This document shows, in pieces, positions 52,985-61,030 of a DNA stretch of 64,000 bases. A program made the position numbers and the translations under genes. Source of the stretch: Allopontixanthobacter sp041552775 (lineage in GTDB: Bacteria > Pseudomonadota > Alphaproteobacteria > Sphingomonadales > Sphingomonadaceae); contig JBFEKH010000004.1 of NCBI GenBank assembly GCA_041552775.1, forward strand, positions 1 through 64,000. The letters are read 5' to 3'. How positions within the stretch are numbered: the first letter of the stretch is position 1; every line of letters starts with the position of its first letter. Under the pieces are notes generated by a model. It did no database searches and was not told the DNA's origin. It was given only the letters and a program-made list of their open reading frames with translations.

Positions 52985-53490
52985 TTGCAATCGCACGCCG
53001 CCTTTCGTTCCTTCGGGCGAGGACACCGGCGTCGAGCGCACGCAACATGGCAACCTCACCAAACAGGAACATAACGGCAAAGGGTGGCTGCGATAGCAGG
53101 GCGCGAATGCGTTCGCCGCGCGTAATCTGCCGGTTTCGACCGGACGGGTTATCGGCTCGCGGTCGATGATTTCCGGTGCTGGACGTTCGGCGGGAAGGTA
53201 GTCGGCCGCCGTGATTTCGCCCTTGCTCTCGAGCGGCCGGCCTAGCGGATCGAGGACCCTGATCCCGGTCATGAAGAGGTCCGATACCCCGGATTGCGCG
53301 GACAGCGGCGGGGAATACGGTGGATTGGCCAGCGCGGCGTATCTTTCTGTAGTGTGCCGATCCAGTCACCCATTTCGCCAACCACATTCATCAAACGGCC
53401 CAACACGTTGTCGCTAACTGGAACGGTCACCGCATCGACATGACCCGTTGCAGGGTGGTCAGGTGCTGACTGGCAGATTGTGGCATCTGG
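52985..53490 (-). pseudogene. Rearranged relic of F-type (N-ATPase-like) ATP synthase beta and alpha genes
   Basis: Minus-strand remnants in order. The first is a beta-subunit N-terminal piece (VPVSDNVLGRLMNVVGE to TPRWPIHRIP, 53315-53430). A one-base frameshift follows, then the beta element SDLFMTGIRVLD (to 53249). Directly fused is an alpha-subunit piece PLGRPLESKGEIT through RPAPEIIDREPITRPVETG (to about 53132). A second junction leads into an alpha C-terminal piece ITRGERIRALLSQPPFAV...ALDAGVL (to about 52990). The Walker regions of both subunits are gone. WPIHR is beta-specific and LGRPL...ERPAP-II is alpha-specific, so this is a deletion chimera rather than a single decayed gene. Confidence 0.72.
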
Positions 53491-53630
53491 GCCGGACAAT
53501 GACGCAGGACCTCCCGGGCGGCTGGCGAATGGTCTCAACAGACAACGCGGCCGTTCCGAAGTAATTACGTATTCTCCGCAGGCTGCTTAGTCTTGCCTGA
53601 TGAAGCGTCGACCTAGGACATCCCGGGTTG

Positions 53631-53888
53631 CTAGCGTTCGGCAATCGTCAGCATTATCAGCGATAACCCGGTGAACAGCAGGTTGATCCCGGCCAGCACA
53701 CCCAATGCCCATGTCGAAATTTCCGGAAACCCGTCCCAGGTCAGAAATACCGGGACCAGGGTCAGCGTGAGTATTCCCTCGAGCGTAACCACCATCAGGG
53801 CAAGCGCCAGATATCCGGGCGTTAGTCTCAGGCCGACATCACGGATATCCTCCTGCGGGGCATCCTCGCCGGTTCCTGAGACGAGCAA
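53631..53888 (-). CDS. DUF308/HdeD-like membrane protein, apparently truncated
   Basis: 85 residues at most, from a TTG at 53888 without a clear ribosome-binding site. Two membrane helices (YLALALMVVTLEGILTLTL and WALGVLAGINLLFTGLSLIML) match the C-terminal part of HdeD-type proteins, which are normally about 180-200 residues with six helices. The N-terminal half is missing. An out-of-frame ATG at 53910 has a better AGGGA site, hinting at a frameshift. It is probably decaying, in keeping with the neighbouring ATPase relic. Confidence 0.45.
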   Translation of the reverse strand: MLVSGTGEDAPQEDIRDVGLRLTPGYLALALMVVTLEGILTLTLVPVFLTWDGFPEISTWALGVLAGINLLFTGLSLIMLTIAER

Positions 53889-54058
53889 TCGCCCGAAAAA
53901 ATTGCATCGCTGCGTCCCTCAGTTACCTGATAGCGGCATTTCAATCGCATGTTCGGGCGTCGTAATGCCGGATCAACAACTGAAATTGGGTCTTCGGCGA
54001 CTAGGTATAATACCCCAGTCCTGCTGCAATTTAGAAATCGAGCAGACTGCGGCGCGGG

Positions 54059-54430
54059 TTACGACGCGGACATTGCAGCGCGAATGTCGGTAAAGTCGGC
54101 CTTGATTGCCTCCACAGGTCCGGGAGAGAAACGCACCATCGCCGACCGCAGTGACCTTTCAGCCGCACCGAACATCGCATCCATCGCGCCGGCCAGGGGG
54201 TGTCCGGGATCGGTTCCTGCCTGCAATGCAGACAGCGCCGAACTGGCCCGCAGCAGCGCCTCGCCCCGCTGGATGAACGACCCGCGCCGATCGGCATGAA
54301 GCGCGCTTGCGAGCGAAGAGGTCAGCTCGTCAAAGCAAAGCAGCGTCAACGCGCGGCTGTCGGACCCGAGGATCGCGGCATCTCGTTCCACCCGGCGATA
54401 CGCGGACTTTGGGTTAGAGGGAGCGAGCAT
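54059..54430 (-). CDS. fliS: Flagellar export chaperone FliS
   Basis: 123 residues from ATG 54430 (MLAPSNPKSAYRRVERDA), one base after the fliD stop. The FliS pattern AYRRVERDAAILGSDSRALTLLCFDELTSSLASAL is followed by a helical bundle. It binds flagellin in the cytosol to prevent early polymerisation. Last gene of the visible flagellar operon; the flagellin gene is not in the window. Confidence 0.85.
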   Translation of the reverse strand: MLAPSNPKSAYRRVERDAAILGSDSRALTLLCFDELTSSLASALHADRRGSFIQRGEALLRASSALSALQAGTDPGHPLAGAMDAMFGAAERSLRSAMVRFSPGPVEAIKADFTDIRAAMSAS

Positions 54431-54431
54431 C

Positions 54432-55874
54432 TCAACCCCGATCCGCATTCCATGCGGCAATCTGGTTTTGCAGGAATGACAGGGTCGATTGCGAAGCGGC
54501 GACGTTCCGATCCGTCCGAGCAAACTGCGTGGTCAATTGCATCCGCAGCGCGTCCTGTTGTTCGGTGATCTTGGCAAGCTGCTCGCCGATCCTTTGCGCC
54601 GAGTTGGTGTAACGCGCGACCGAACCGGCCAGGCTACCCGGATTGCCGGCCACGCCCATCTCGCGCGAGAGTTTGTCCATCGTCGCATAGACGCCGAACA
54701 GGCCGGTGGTGAACATCGCATTTGCGGCGGAGGAATTATCAGCCATCGTGGCATTCAGCCGGTCGCTGTCAAGGCGGAACGTCCCGTCGCGGTTGATAGC
54801 GAGGCCCAGATCGCCAAGGGTGCGCGGCTCGCCGGGGGCGGCATTCGGCATGACCACGGCGCCCGCAAGACCGGACATCGCCCGTTTCAGGGCCCGGGCG
54901 CCGGGATCGCTGCCAAGTTCGCCGTTGAGCGGATCGGCGGTTTCGCGCAGATTGGCCGCAATATCGTTCAGCGCAGCCACGAAATCGCCCATCACGCCCT
55001 GCACCGCGCCGGTACCTTGCGCGAAACCGATCCGGGTCGGCGCGCCGACATTGGTACCGGTCAGATTCAGGCTGAGGCCGCCGGGGAGATCCTCCACTCG
55101 GTTGCTGGCTGAGGTCATCGAAATGGTGTCGAATTTGAACAATGCGTCCTGCGCGCTCTGGCGCAGTTCGCCAGTATCAACCGCTGGCGTCCAATTGAGA
55201 TAATCGATATTGCCGGGTTGGGCATTTGCCGGCGCACCGCTGGCGCTGGCGCCGGTGCCTTCCACGATGAAGCCGTTGGCCGCACCGTCCGCGCCCTTGA
55301 ACACCAATTGCGCGCCAGCCGGGCCATTTGCGACATAGGCGCTGACGCCCGATCCGCTGGCGGTGATGCTGGCTGCGATCTCGTCCAGCGTGGCCCCAGC
55401 AGCAACTGGCACAATCACCGGATCCCGGACTGCATCGGCTGCAAAACTGCCGCCACTGACCGTGCCGAAGCTGATCGTCAGCATCCCTTCACCAACCGCT
55501 GCGCCGCTGGAAGCATAGGCTTTGCTGGCCAAGGTTTGCGCGCTGGCCAATTGCTCGACTTCGAGCGTATAGGAACTGGCAGTACGGGCGCCCGCCGCGG
55601 CGGTTACAGAAGCAACCGAAGAATTACCGATAGTCGCCTGCGGAGCCAGATCGCCATTACGGATCCGGTCGCCCAGCGCATTCGACAGCAGCGATAGCTG
55701 GCTGCGCAGCGATGAAGCTGCAGAAATCTTGGTGTCGAGCTGTTCGCTCTTGCTTTCCAGCTGCTGGACGCGCCCGGCGAAGCGCGCCGCGGCAAGATCG
55801 CTGGCCAGTTTGACCATGTCCACGCCGCTGCCACTGCCAAGGGCGCTGACTATCGAAGAAGTTGATGTTTCCAT
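54432..55874 (-). CDS. fliD: Flagellar filament cap protein FliD
   Basis: 480 residues. N-terminal SIVSALGSGSGVDMVKLASDLAAARFAGRVQQLESKSEQLDTKISA is the FliD_N domain. A central domain and a C-terminal FliD_C coiled-coil region (MDKLSREMGVAGNPGSLAGS to RTDRNVAASQSTLSFLQNQIAAWN) follow. It caps the growing filament and folds flagellin. Located between flhB and fliS. Confidence 0.93.
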   Translation of the reverse strand: METSTSSIVSALGSGSGVDMVKLASDLAAARFAGRVQQLESKSEQLDTKISAASSLRSQLSLLSNALGDRIRNGDLAPQATIGNSSVASVTAAAGARTASSYTLEVEQLASAQTLASKAYASSGAAVGEGMLTISFGTVSGGSFAADAVRDPVIVPVAAGATLDEIAASITASGSGVSAYVANGPAGAQLVFKGADGAANGFIVEGTGASASGAPANAQPGNIDYLNWTPAVDTGELRQSAQDALFKFDTISMTSASNRVEDLPGGLSLNLTGTNVGAPTRIGFAQGTGAVQGVMGDFVAALNDIAANLRETADPLNGELGSDPGARALKRAMSGLAGAVVMPNAAPGEPRTLGDLGLAINRDGTFRLDSDRLNATMADNSSAANAMFTTGLFGVYATMDKLSREMGVAGNPGSLAGSVARYTNSAQRIGEQLAKITEQQDALRMQLTTQFARTDRNVAASQSTLSFLQNQIAAWNADRG

Positions 55875-55922
55875 GCTGCCAAGGACGGCTGTGCGCGGAC
55901 AGGATTAAGACCAAAATAGCCG

Positions 55923-57047
55923 TCAGACGGTTTTTCCGTCCACATCGAAAGTCATGCCGGGCGGCAATTCAATCCGGGGGCGGACCGGCTGTTCTCCGCG
56001 CTTGAGCGACAGGACGAATGCCAGGATGCTGGCAATCGCGCCATACAGCTCTGCCCGGATGACCTGGTTTTCGCGAGTGGTGAAATAGACCGACCGCGCC
56101 AATGCCGGATATTCCAGCGTCGGCAGGCCGCGCTCGCCGGCCAGTTCACGGATGGCCAGCGCCTTGTCCCCGCGCCCCTTGGCCAGCACGATCGGTGCAT
56201 TGGCGAGCGCCGGATCATAGGCCATCGCGACAGCAAAATGCGTCGGATTGGTCAGCACGAATTGCGCGTCGCCCATCGCCTTGGCCACACCGCCCATGGC
56301 CAGTTGCCGCTGCCGGTTGCGGATTGCGGCGCGCTTTTCGGGTGATCCTTCGGTAGACTTGGATTCATCTCGCATGTCCTGGTGGCTCATTTTCAGGCGC
56401 CCCATCCAGCGGATCCACTGGATCGGGAAATCGACCATGGCGATCAGGCCCAGCCCCACGGCAAGGACCATCAGCAGCCCGGTGATCAGCTGCCATGCCG
56501 CACCCAATTGCCCGACCAACTCACCCCGGCCAAGACCGATGACCTCGTAGAAATGGGACTTTCCCCACCACCATGCCAGCGTTCCCAGCAGCGCGAGTTT
56601 CAGGATGCTCTTGCCCAGTTCGATGAGCCCGGTCGGGCCGAATATCCGACCCAGTCCCTTGACCGGATCGAGCCGCGATCCCTTGGGTGCCATGTTCCCA
56701 GCAACGAACCGCCCTTCGCCGAACATCAATTGCGACGCGACCGTTGCTGCCATGACCAGAAAGCCCAGTGTCAGCAGGGGGACGAGAACCCCGATCATCG
56801 CTGCGGTCATGGTCTGTCCGGGTTCGAAATGCTCGATTTCCGATCGGCGAAAGGTGAAACCGCTACGGGCAATTTCCTGCAGGCTGTCCATCAGCCACGG
56901 TCCGCCATAACGCAGCCACACCGCACCGGCGAACACGCCTACTGCGGTGCCCAATTCCTTGGACCGCAGCACATCGCCCTTCTTCGCCGCATCCGATTTG
57001 CGCTTCTGGGTTGGGGCAAAACTCTTCTCGCCAGTATCTTCGCTCAT
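55923..57047 (-). CDS. flhB: Flagellar export apparatus protein FlhB
   Basis: 374 residues with four membrane helices and a cytoplasmic C-terminal domain. The autocleavage site TNPTHFAVAMAYD near residue 266 is intact, so the substrate-specificity switch should work. N-terminal SFAPTQKRKSDAAKKGDVLRSKELG is characteristic. It lies 10 bp after fliR. Confidence 0.95.
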   Translation of the reverse strand: MSEDTGEKSFAPTQKRKSDAAKKGDVLRSKELGTAVGVFAGAVWLRYGGPWLMDSLQEIARSGFTFRRSEIEHFEPGQTMTAAMIGVLVPLLTLGFLVMAATVASQLMFGEGRFVAGNMAPKGSRLDPVKGLGRIFGPTGLIELGKSILKLALLGTLAWWWGKSHFYEVIGLGRGELVGQLGAAWQLITGLLMVLAVGLGLIAMVDFPIQWIRWMGRLKMSHQDMRDESKSTEGSPEKRAAIRNRQRQLAMGGVAKAMGDAQFVLTNPTHFAVAMAYDPALANAPIVLAKGRGDKALAIRELAGERGLPTLEYPALARSVYFTTRENQVIRAELYGAIASILAFVLSLKRGEQPVRPRIELPPGMTFDVDGKTV

Positions 57048-57057
57048 CGCCTGGACC

Positions 57058-57858
57058 CTATCCGCTGACCACTGCGCCGACGTGGTCGATGGCTGTTGAA
57101 GACAGCAGGACGAATTGCTCGCTGGTAAAGGGGGACGCGATGATCAGCGCTGCGATGCCTGCCAGCACTCCGGCAGGCAGGCCAAGCGCAAACAGGTTGA
57201 GCGACGGGGCAGACCGGCTGAGCACCCCGGTCACCAATTGTACCGTAAACAGGACCAGCATTACCGGCAGCGCGATTGCCACGGCGGTGGTGAAGGTCTG
57301 CGCGGCAAAATCCACGATCATCCAGGCACGGCCTGCGCCAAACCACTCGCCGCCCGGCGGGAACACGGTGTAGCTTTCGATCACCAGCCGCAGCCACAGC
57401 AGATGCCCGCCCACGGCCAGGAAAATAAGGGTCAGCACCACGGTGAAATATTGCCCCAGCGCGCCCGATTGGCCGCCGGAATTTGGGTCGACAGCGGTAG
57501 CAATCGCCATCCCCATTCCGCCGGCGATCTGCTCGGCCGCAATCAGCGGCGCGGCAAAGCTCAATTGCAGCGTAAAGCCCATCGCAGCGCCGATCACTGC
57601 TTCGCCGACCAACGCGGTGAAGCCCGCGACCGACAGCAATTCTTCAGGGGTCTGCACGGGGGAGCCGCCGGGGCTCCATGCCATCACGAAAACTGCGATG
57701 GCCCCTGCCATGGCAATGCGGACTTGCACCGGAATGCTCATCGCACCGAAGATCGGCGCCGCCAGCAAGGCAGCACCGATCCGCGTCATGATGAAAATCA
57801 GACGCCACAGGTCGGCTTCATAGGCACCCAGGCCAGTCCCGAAATCAATCGCACTCAT
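57058..57858 (-). CDS. fliR: Flagellar export apparatus protein FliR
   Basis: 266 residues, about six hydrophobic segments. FIMTRIGAALLAAPIFGAMSIPVQVRI and GEAVIGAAMGFTLQLSFAAPLIAAEQIAGGMG are conserved FliR regions. Forms the export gate with FliP and FliQ. In the standard fliP-Q-R-flhB order. Confidence 0.94.
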   Translation of the reverse strand: MSAIDFGTGLGAYEADLWRLIFIMTRIGAALLAAPIFGAMSIPVQVRIAMAGAIAVFVMAWSPGGSPVQTPEELLSVAGFTALVGEAVIGAAMGFTLQLSFAAPLIAAEQIAGGMGMAIATAVDPNSGGQSGALGQYFTVVLTLIFLAVGGHLLWLRLVIESYTVFPPGGEWFGAGRAWMIVDFAAQTFTTAVAIALPVMLVLFTVQLVTGVLSRSAPSLNLFALGLPAGVLAGIAALIIASPFTSEQFVLLSSTAIDHVGAVVSG

Positions 57859-57876
57859 CGCAAAATCACCGGGATA

Positions 57877-58152
57877 TCATCGCGAGATCATCGCGATTTG
57901 GGCAAATATCTCGCGCGCGAAATCGCTGACCAGGCCCATCATGGATGCCCCGAACAGGACCAGCACCAGCGCGATCACGGCCAGTTTGGGTACGAAGGTC
58001 AATGTCTGTTCATTGACCGAAGTAGCCGCTTGGACCACCCCGATGAACAGGCCAACGCCCAGCGCCGCCAGCAGGATCGGCGCGGCGACCAGTGCGGTGA
58101 CCCACAGCATCTGATCGGCGAGCGCCAGCAGGTTTGCAGAATTGTCCGGCAT
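57877..58152 (-). CDS. fliQ: Flagellar export apparatus protein FliQ
   Basis: 91 residues from ATG 58152 (MPDNSANLLALADQM); a further upstream TTG start is unnecessary. Two membrane helices and the QAATSVNEQTLTFVPKL loop are diagnostic of FliQ. Its start lies 13 bp after the fliP stop. Confidence 0.94.
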   Translation of the reverse strand: MPDNSANLLALADQMLWVTALVAAPILLAALGVGLFIGVVQAATSVNEQTLTFVPKLAVIALVLVLFGASMMGLVSDFAREIFAQIAMISR

Positions 58153-58165
58153 GTTGCGATATCCC

Positions 58166-58942
58166 CTATGCAAAGCTCATGGCGAGGCTGCCCATCAGCA
58201 GGCTCCACCCGTCGATCAACACGAACAGCAGCAGTTTGAACGGCAGCGAGACGATGGTCGGGGACAGCATCATCATGCCGAGCGACATCAGCACGCTGGC
58301 CACCACCAGGTCGATCACCAGAAACGGCAGGAACAGCATGAAGCCGATCTGGAACGCGGTCTTGAGTTCGCTGGTTACAAAGGCGGGCAACAGGATGGAA
58401 AACGGCACCGCTTGCGGGTTTTCGAATTCGCCGACATCGGCAATATCGGCGAACATCGCGAGGTCGGCCTGCCGGGTCTGTCGGATCATGAATTTGTGAA
58501 ATTCGCCGCCCGCCGCTTCGATTGCCTGCTCCGCGCCGAAGGTTCCGGCGGCGTAGGGTTCGATGGCTACGGTGTTCACCCGCTCCAGCGTGGGCGCCAT
58601 GATGAACATGCTGAGAAACAGCGACAGCCCGATCAATACCTGGTTGGGCGGTGATTGCTGCAAGCCCAGCGCTTGGCGCAGGATCGACAGCACCACGATG
58701 ATCCGGGTGAAGCTGGTCATCATCAACACCAGGGCTGGCAGGATGGTCAGCAGGCCCATGATGACGAGCAGTTGCAGCGACAGCGTCAGCGGTGCTTGCT
58801 GCCCGCCGCCCGCAGCGCCCAGCGCGCGGTCGAGTGCGCCCGATACGCCGGGTGTGGCGGCCTGCGCCAATGCGATATCGGGCAGAGCCAGCAGGGCGAT
58901 CCCAAGCAGCAGGCAGGCCAATTTAAAGGCGGAATTAACCAT
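58166..58942 (-). CDS. fliP: Flagellar export apparatus protein FliP
   Basis: 258 residues with a cleavable signal peptide (LACLLLGIALLALPDIALA). LLTILPALVLMMTSFTRIIVVLSILRQALGLQQSPPNQVLIGLSLFL is the FliP hallmark region, as is the C-terminal SLGMMMLSP. It forms the export gate. The gene overlaps the fliO end by eight bases. Confidence 0.95.
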   Translation of the reverse strand: MVNSAFKLACLLLGIALLALPDIALAQAATPGVSGALDRALGAAGGGQQAPLTLSLQLLVIMGLLTILPALVLMMTSFTRIIVVLSILRQALGLQQSPPNQVLIGLSLFLSMFIMAPTLERVNTVAIEPYAAGTFGAEQAIEAAGGEFHKFMIRQTRQADLAMFADIADVGEFENPQAVPFSILLPAFVTSELKTAFQIGFMLFLPFLVIDLVVASVLMSLGMMMLSPTIVSLPFKLLLFVLIDGWSLLMGSLAMSFA

Positions 58943-59216
58943 GTTCAGTCTCGCTTGAAATCGGTTTGGCGGGTGCTTCGGCCAACCGCGTCAGCCCGTG
59001 CCGCGTGCTTCCGATCAGAATTTCACGGCCATGGAATTCGACCACCGCCAGCTTGACGCCGGGCGCGAGCATGGTGGTTTCGATCAGGCGCGTAATGCGC
59101 GTGCGGCCGGGTTGGTTCATCCGCGCCTGCAGCCGTTTGGTGACCCACAGGCTGCCCCAGATAAGGCCCGCCAGCAGCGGCAGCATCAGCAGCAATTTGA
59201 CGACATACCAGAGCAT
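58935..59216 (-). CDS. fliO: Flagellar biosynthesis protein FliO
   Basis: 93 residues. One N-terminal membrane helix (VVKLLLMLPLLAGLIWGSLWV) is followed by a small cytoplasmic domain, VKLAVVEFHGREILIGSTRHGLTRLAE, typical of FliO. It starts inside the fliN stop (TGATG). It stabilises FliP during gate assembly. Confidence 0.85.
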   Translation of the reverse strand: MLWYVVKLLLMLPLLAGLIWGSLWVTKRLQARMNQPGRTRITRLIETTMLAPGVKLAVVEFHGREILIGSTRHGLTRLAEAPAKPISSETEHG

Positions 59217-59506
59217 CAGGAAGCCGCCTGCATCTGCATGTCCGGCGCAGCAGCGTCGGCGTGTTCATCGCCTGCCAACTCCACGATCTTGAGGGCAAAG
59301 CGGCCGCCCTGGGCCACGATCTCGCCCTTCGCGATGGCATTGCCGTTGACATAGACGTCCAGCAATTCGTCGGTCAGCCGGTCCAGCTGGACCACGCTGT
59401 CCGGGCCAAGGGCAAGGATATCCTTCAGTTTCATATTGCTACGGCCGAGTTCGACGGACAGGCAGACATCGACATTGCGCAGCAAGTCTAGGCCGGATTT
59501 GGTCAT
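59216..59506 (-). CDS. fliN: Flagellar motor switch protein FliN
   Basis: 96 residues, essentially one SpoA domain: VDVCLSVELGRSNMKLKDILALGPDSVVQLDRLTDELLDVYVNG, then GEIVAQGGRFALKIVEL. Builds the C-ring with FliM and binds the export ATPase complex. Confidence 0.93.
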   Translation of the reverse strand: MTKSGLDLLRNVDVCLSVELGRSNMKLKDILALGPDSVVQLDRLTDELLDVYVNGNAIAKGEIVAQGGRFALKIVELAGDEHADAAAPDMQMQAAS

Positions 59507-59535
59507 GGTGTGGTTCCTTCGATCATTTTGGAAAT

Positions 59536-60432
59536 TCAGAGCGGAAATGGACGCGTAATCTGCAGCGCGACCCGGTCATCCAGCGCGCCTACCGTGCCAA
59601 GGCCGATGGTCAGGCCGCCGATCTGCAGCGGTACTTCGCGGGCAAGCGCGAGCGGGATTATATCCCCGGGGGCCAGCGCTGACGCACGAGCAAGCGAGAT
59701 AGGCATCTGCGCCAACACGGCGCGCGCGGACAACGGCACTTCGCCAAACGGAGTAGCCATCGGATCATTGGCGGCATTCACCACCGCAGCCTGCCCGGCG
59801 GATTGGCAGTGCCGATCCACCAGGCGCCGCAAATCAGGCAATGACGCAGAGAGCGTGATCGCCCAGGGCACATGATCATCCTGCGCCACGGAAATTTCGA
59901 CATGCACACATTCGGCCTGTCCGCGAAACGGATCGAGCCGGCCCAGATCGCCCCCGCGCCGGGCAATTTGCGGCGGTGTGCCGGTGGATAGGACCTTGCC
60001 CAATCCCGCGCACCAGGTAGCCTCCAACTGGTGGAGCGTCATGTCTGCAGAAATCGGCAACTTGGCCGGTAGGGGCTCGGGTATTTCTCCGGTTCCCCCA
60101 TAGGCGCGATCCGTCAACGCCAGCGCGGTTCCATGCCCTACCGAAAACAGGATCATCCCGGTGCCCGGCAGATCGATCACGCAATGCGCGGTCTGGCTGT
60201 CGGACCGGTTGAGAAATGCGGTCGTGTTCATCCGGCCAGGCTCGCCGCAGGTTACCAAGATTGCCCCGCCGCTGGCAACGCTGGCCATACCCCCGGCCAG
60301 TTCGGCTGCGATATCTCGCGCCAATGCGCTGTAATCTGCCAACAGGTCACGCTCCGGCATGGCCGGAGGCACCAATTCCGCACAATGCTGCGCCAGTGGC
60401 CGCTCAGCCACGAAATCATGGTTCGGCTTCAC
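59536..60432 (-). CDS. fliM: Flagellar motor switch protein FliM, divergent
   Basis: 298 residues, somewhat short for FliM (about 330). Position between fliL and fliN and the C-terminal SpoA-like end (SLARASALAPGDIIPLALAREVPLQIGGL to GALDDRVALQIT) support the call. The N-terminal CheY-binding motif LSQxEIDxLL is not seen, and the middle GGxG-type motifs are weak (LPISADMTLHQLEATWC). CheY coupling may therefore differ from the enteric model. Confidence 0.8.
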   Translation of the reverse strand: MKPNHDFVAERPLAQHCAELVPPAMPERDLLADYSALARDIAAELAGGMASVASGGAILVTCGEPGRMNTTAFLNRSDSQTAHCVIDLPGTGMILFSVGHGTALALTDRAYGGTGEIPEPLPAKLPISADMTLHQLEATWCAGLGKVLSTGTPPQIARRGGDLGRLDPFRGQAECVHVEISVAQDDHVPWAITLSASLPDLRRLVDRHCQSAGQAAVVNAANDPMATPFGEVPLSARAVLAQMPISLARASALAPGDIIPLALAREVPLQIGGLTIGLGTVGALDDRVALQITRPFPL

Positions 60433-61010
60433 TGGACGAGGAACCCGCGAAAATAGATCGCATCGACCCCGCCAAAACCTTCGCGTTCGGTCAGGACCCG
60501 GTTGATTGTCGCGGTCAGCTGCTTCTGCAGCTTGGCTTTACCTTCGACGGAATAGACCTGTTCTTCCGGGGTGTTCGCCAGTTCGATCAGAACCGCAGAC
60601 CGCAGCGCCAGATCATGCTTCTTCAGCCAGATGAGCACGCGCCCGTCATAGCGGGTCGATGCCGCAAGACTGACCTGGATCAGCGCCGGGGAATCCTTGA
60701 GGTTGGAGGTGAAGGTTTCTTCGAACGAATAATATGTCGTGCGGTATTCGCTGCCGCCTTCGCCATCCATGGGTTCGGCGCCGCCTTCCTCGCCCTTGAT
60801 GCCTACAGCATAAGGGTCCTCATGTCCCTTGCGGACCAATTGCGGCAGATCGGGGCCCTTCTCGGCTTCAGCGCCGCCAAGCAGGCCCATCGAACTTGCG
60901 CCGAAGGCCGCGCCTGCGCCGGCACCCAGCAGCACCACTACGGCGAGCAGGATTTTCAATTTATTGCCCTTTTTCCTGGGCTCGATTTCGGATGGGACTG
61001 GTTTGGACAT
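60429..61010 (-). CDS. fliL: Flagellar basal body-associated protein FliL
   Basis: 193 residues. A short basic N-terminus precedes one membrane helix (LKILLAVVVLLGAGAGAAFG). The periplasmic domain ends with the conserved LTATINRVLTEREGFGGVDAIYFRGFLVQ. It tunes stator function. The gene overlaps fliM by four bases (ATGA). Confidence 0.88.
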   Translation of the reverse strand: MSKPVPSEIEPRKKGNKLKILLAVVVLLGAGAGAAFGASSMGLLGGAEAEKGPDLPQLVRKGHEDPYAVGIKGEEGGAEPMDGEGGSEYRTTYYSFEETFTSNLKDSPALIQVSLAASTRYDGRVLIWLKKHDLALRSAVLIELANTPEEQVYSVEGKAKLQKQLTATINRVLTEREGFGGVDAIYFRGFLVQ

Positions 61011-61030
61011 GATATCGCTCTTTCGTATGA

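Noticed and set aside
51706..53169. 487-residue plus-strand reading
   Set aside because: Antisense to the phosphorylase gene, with no family resemblance. Its 3' end runs into the ATPase relic.
53557..53572. TTCCG...CGTAT resembling the island repeat upstream of the phosphorylase region
   Set aside because: The spacer is nine bases, not eight, and the left arm is poor. It is also more than 600 bp from the phosphorylase start.
54004..54014. GGTATAATACC palindrome, containing a TATAAT box
   Set aside because: No gene follows on the plus strand and no convincing -35 element is present; likely chance in a short gap.
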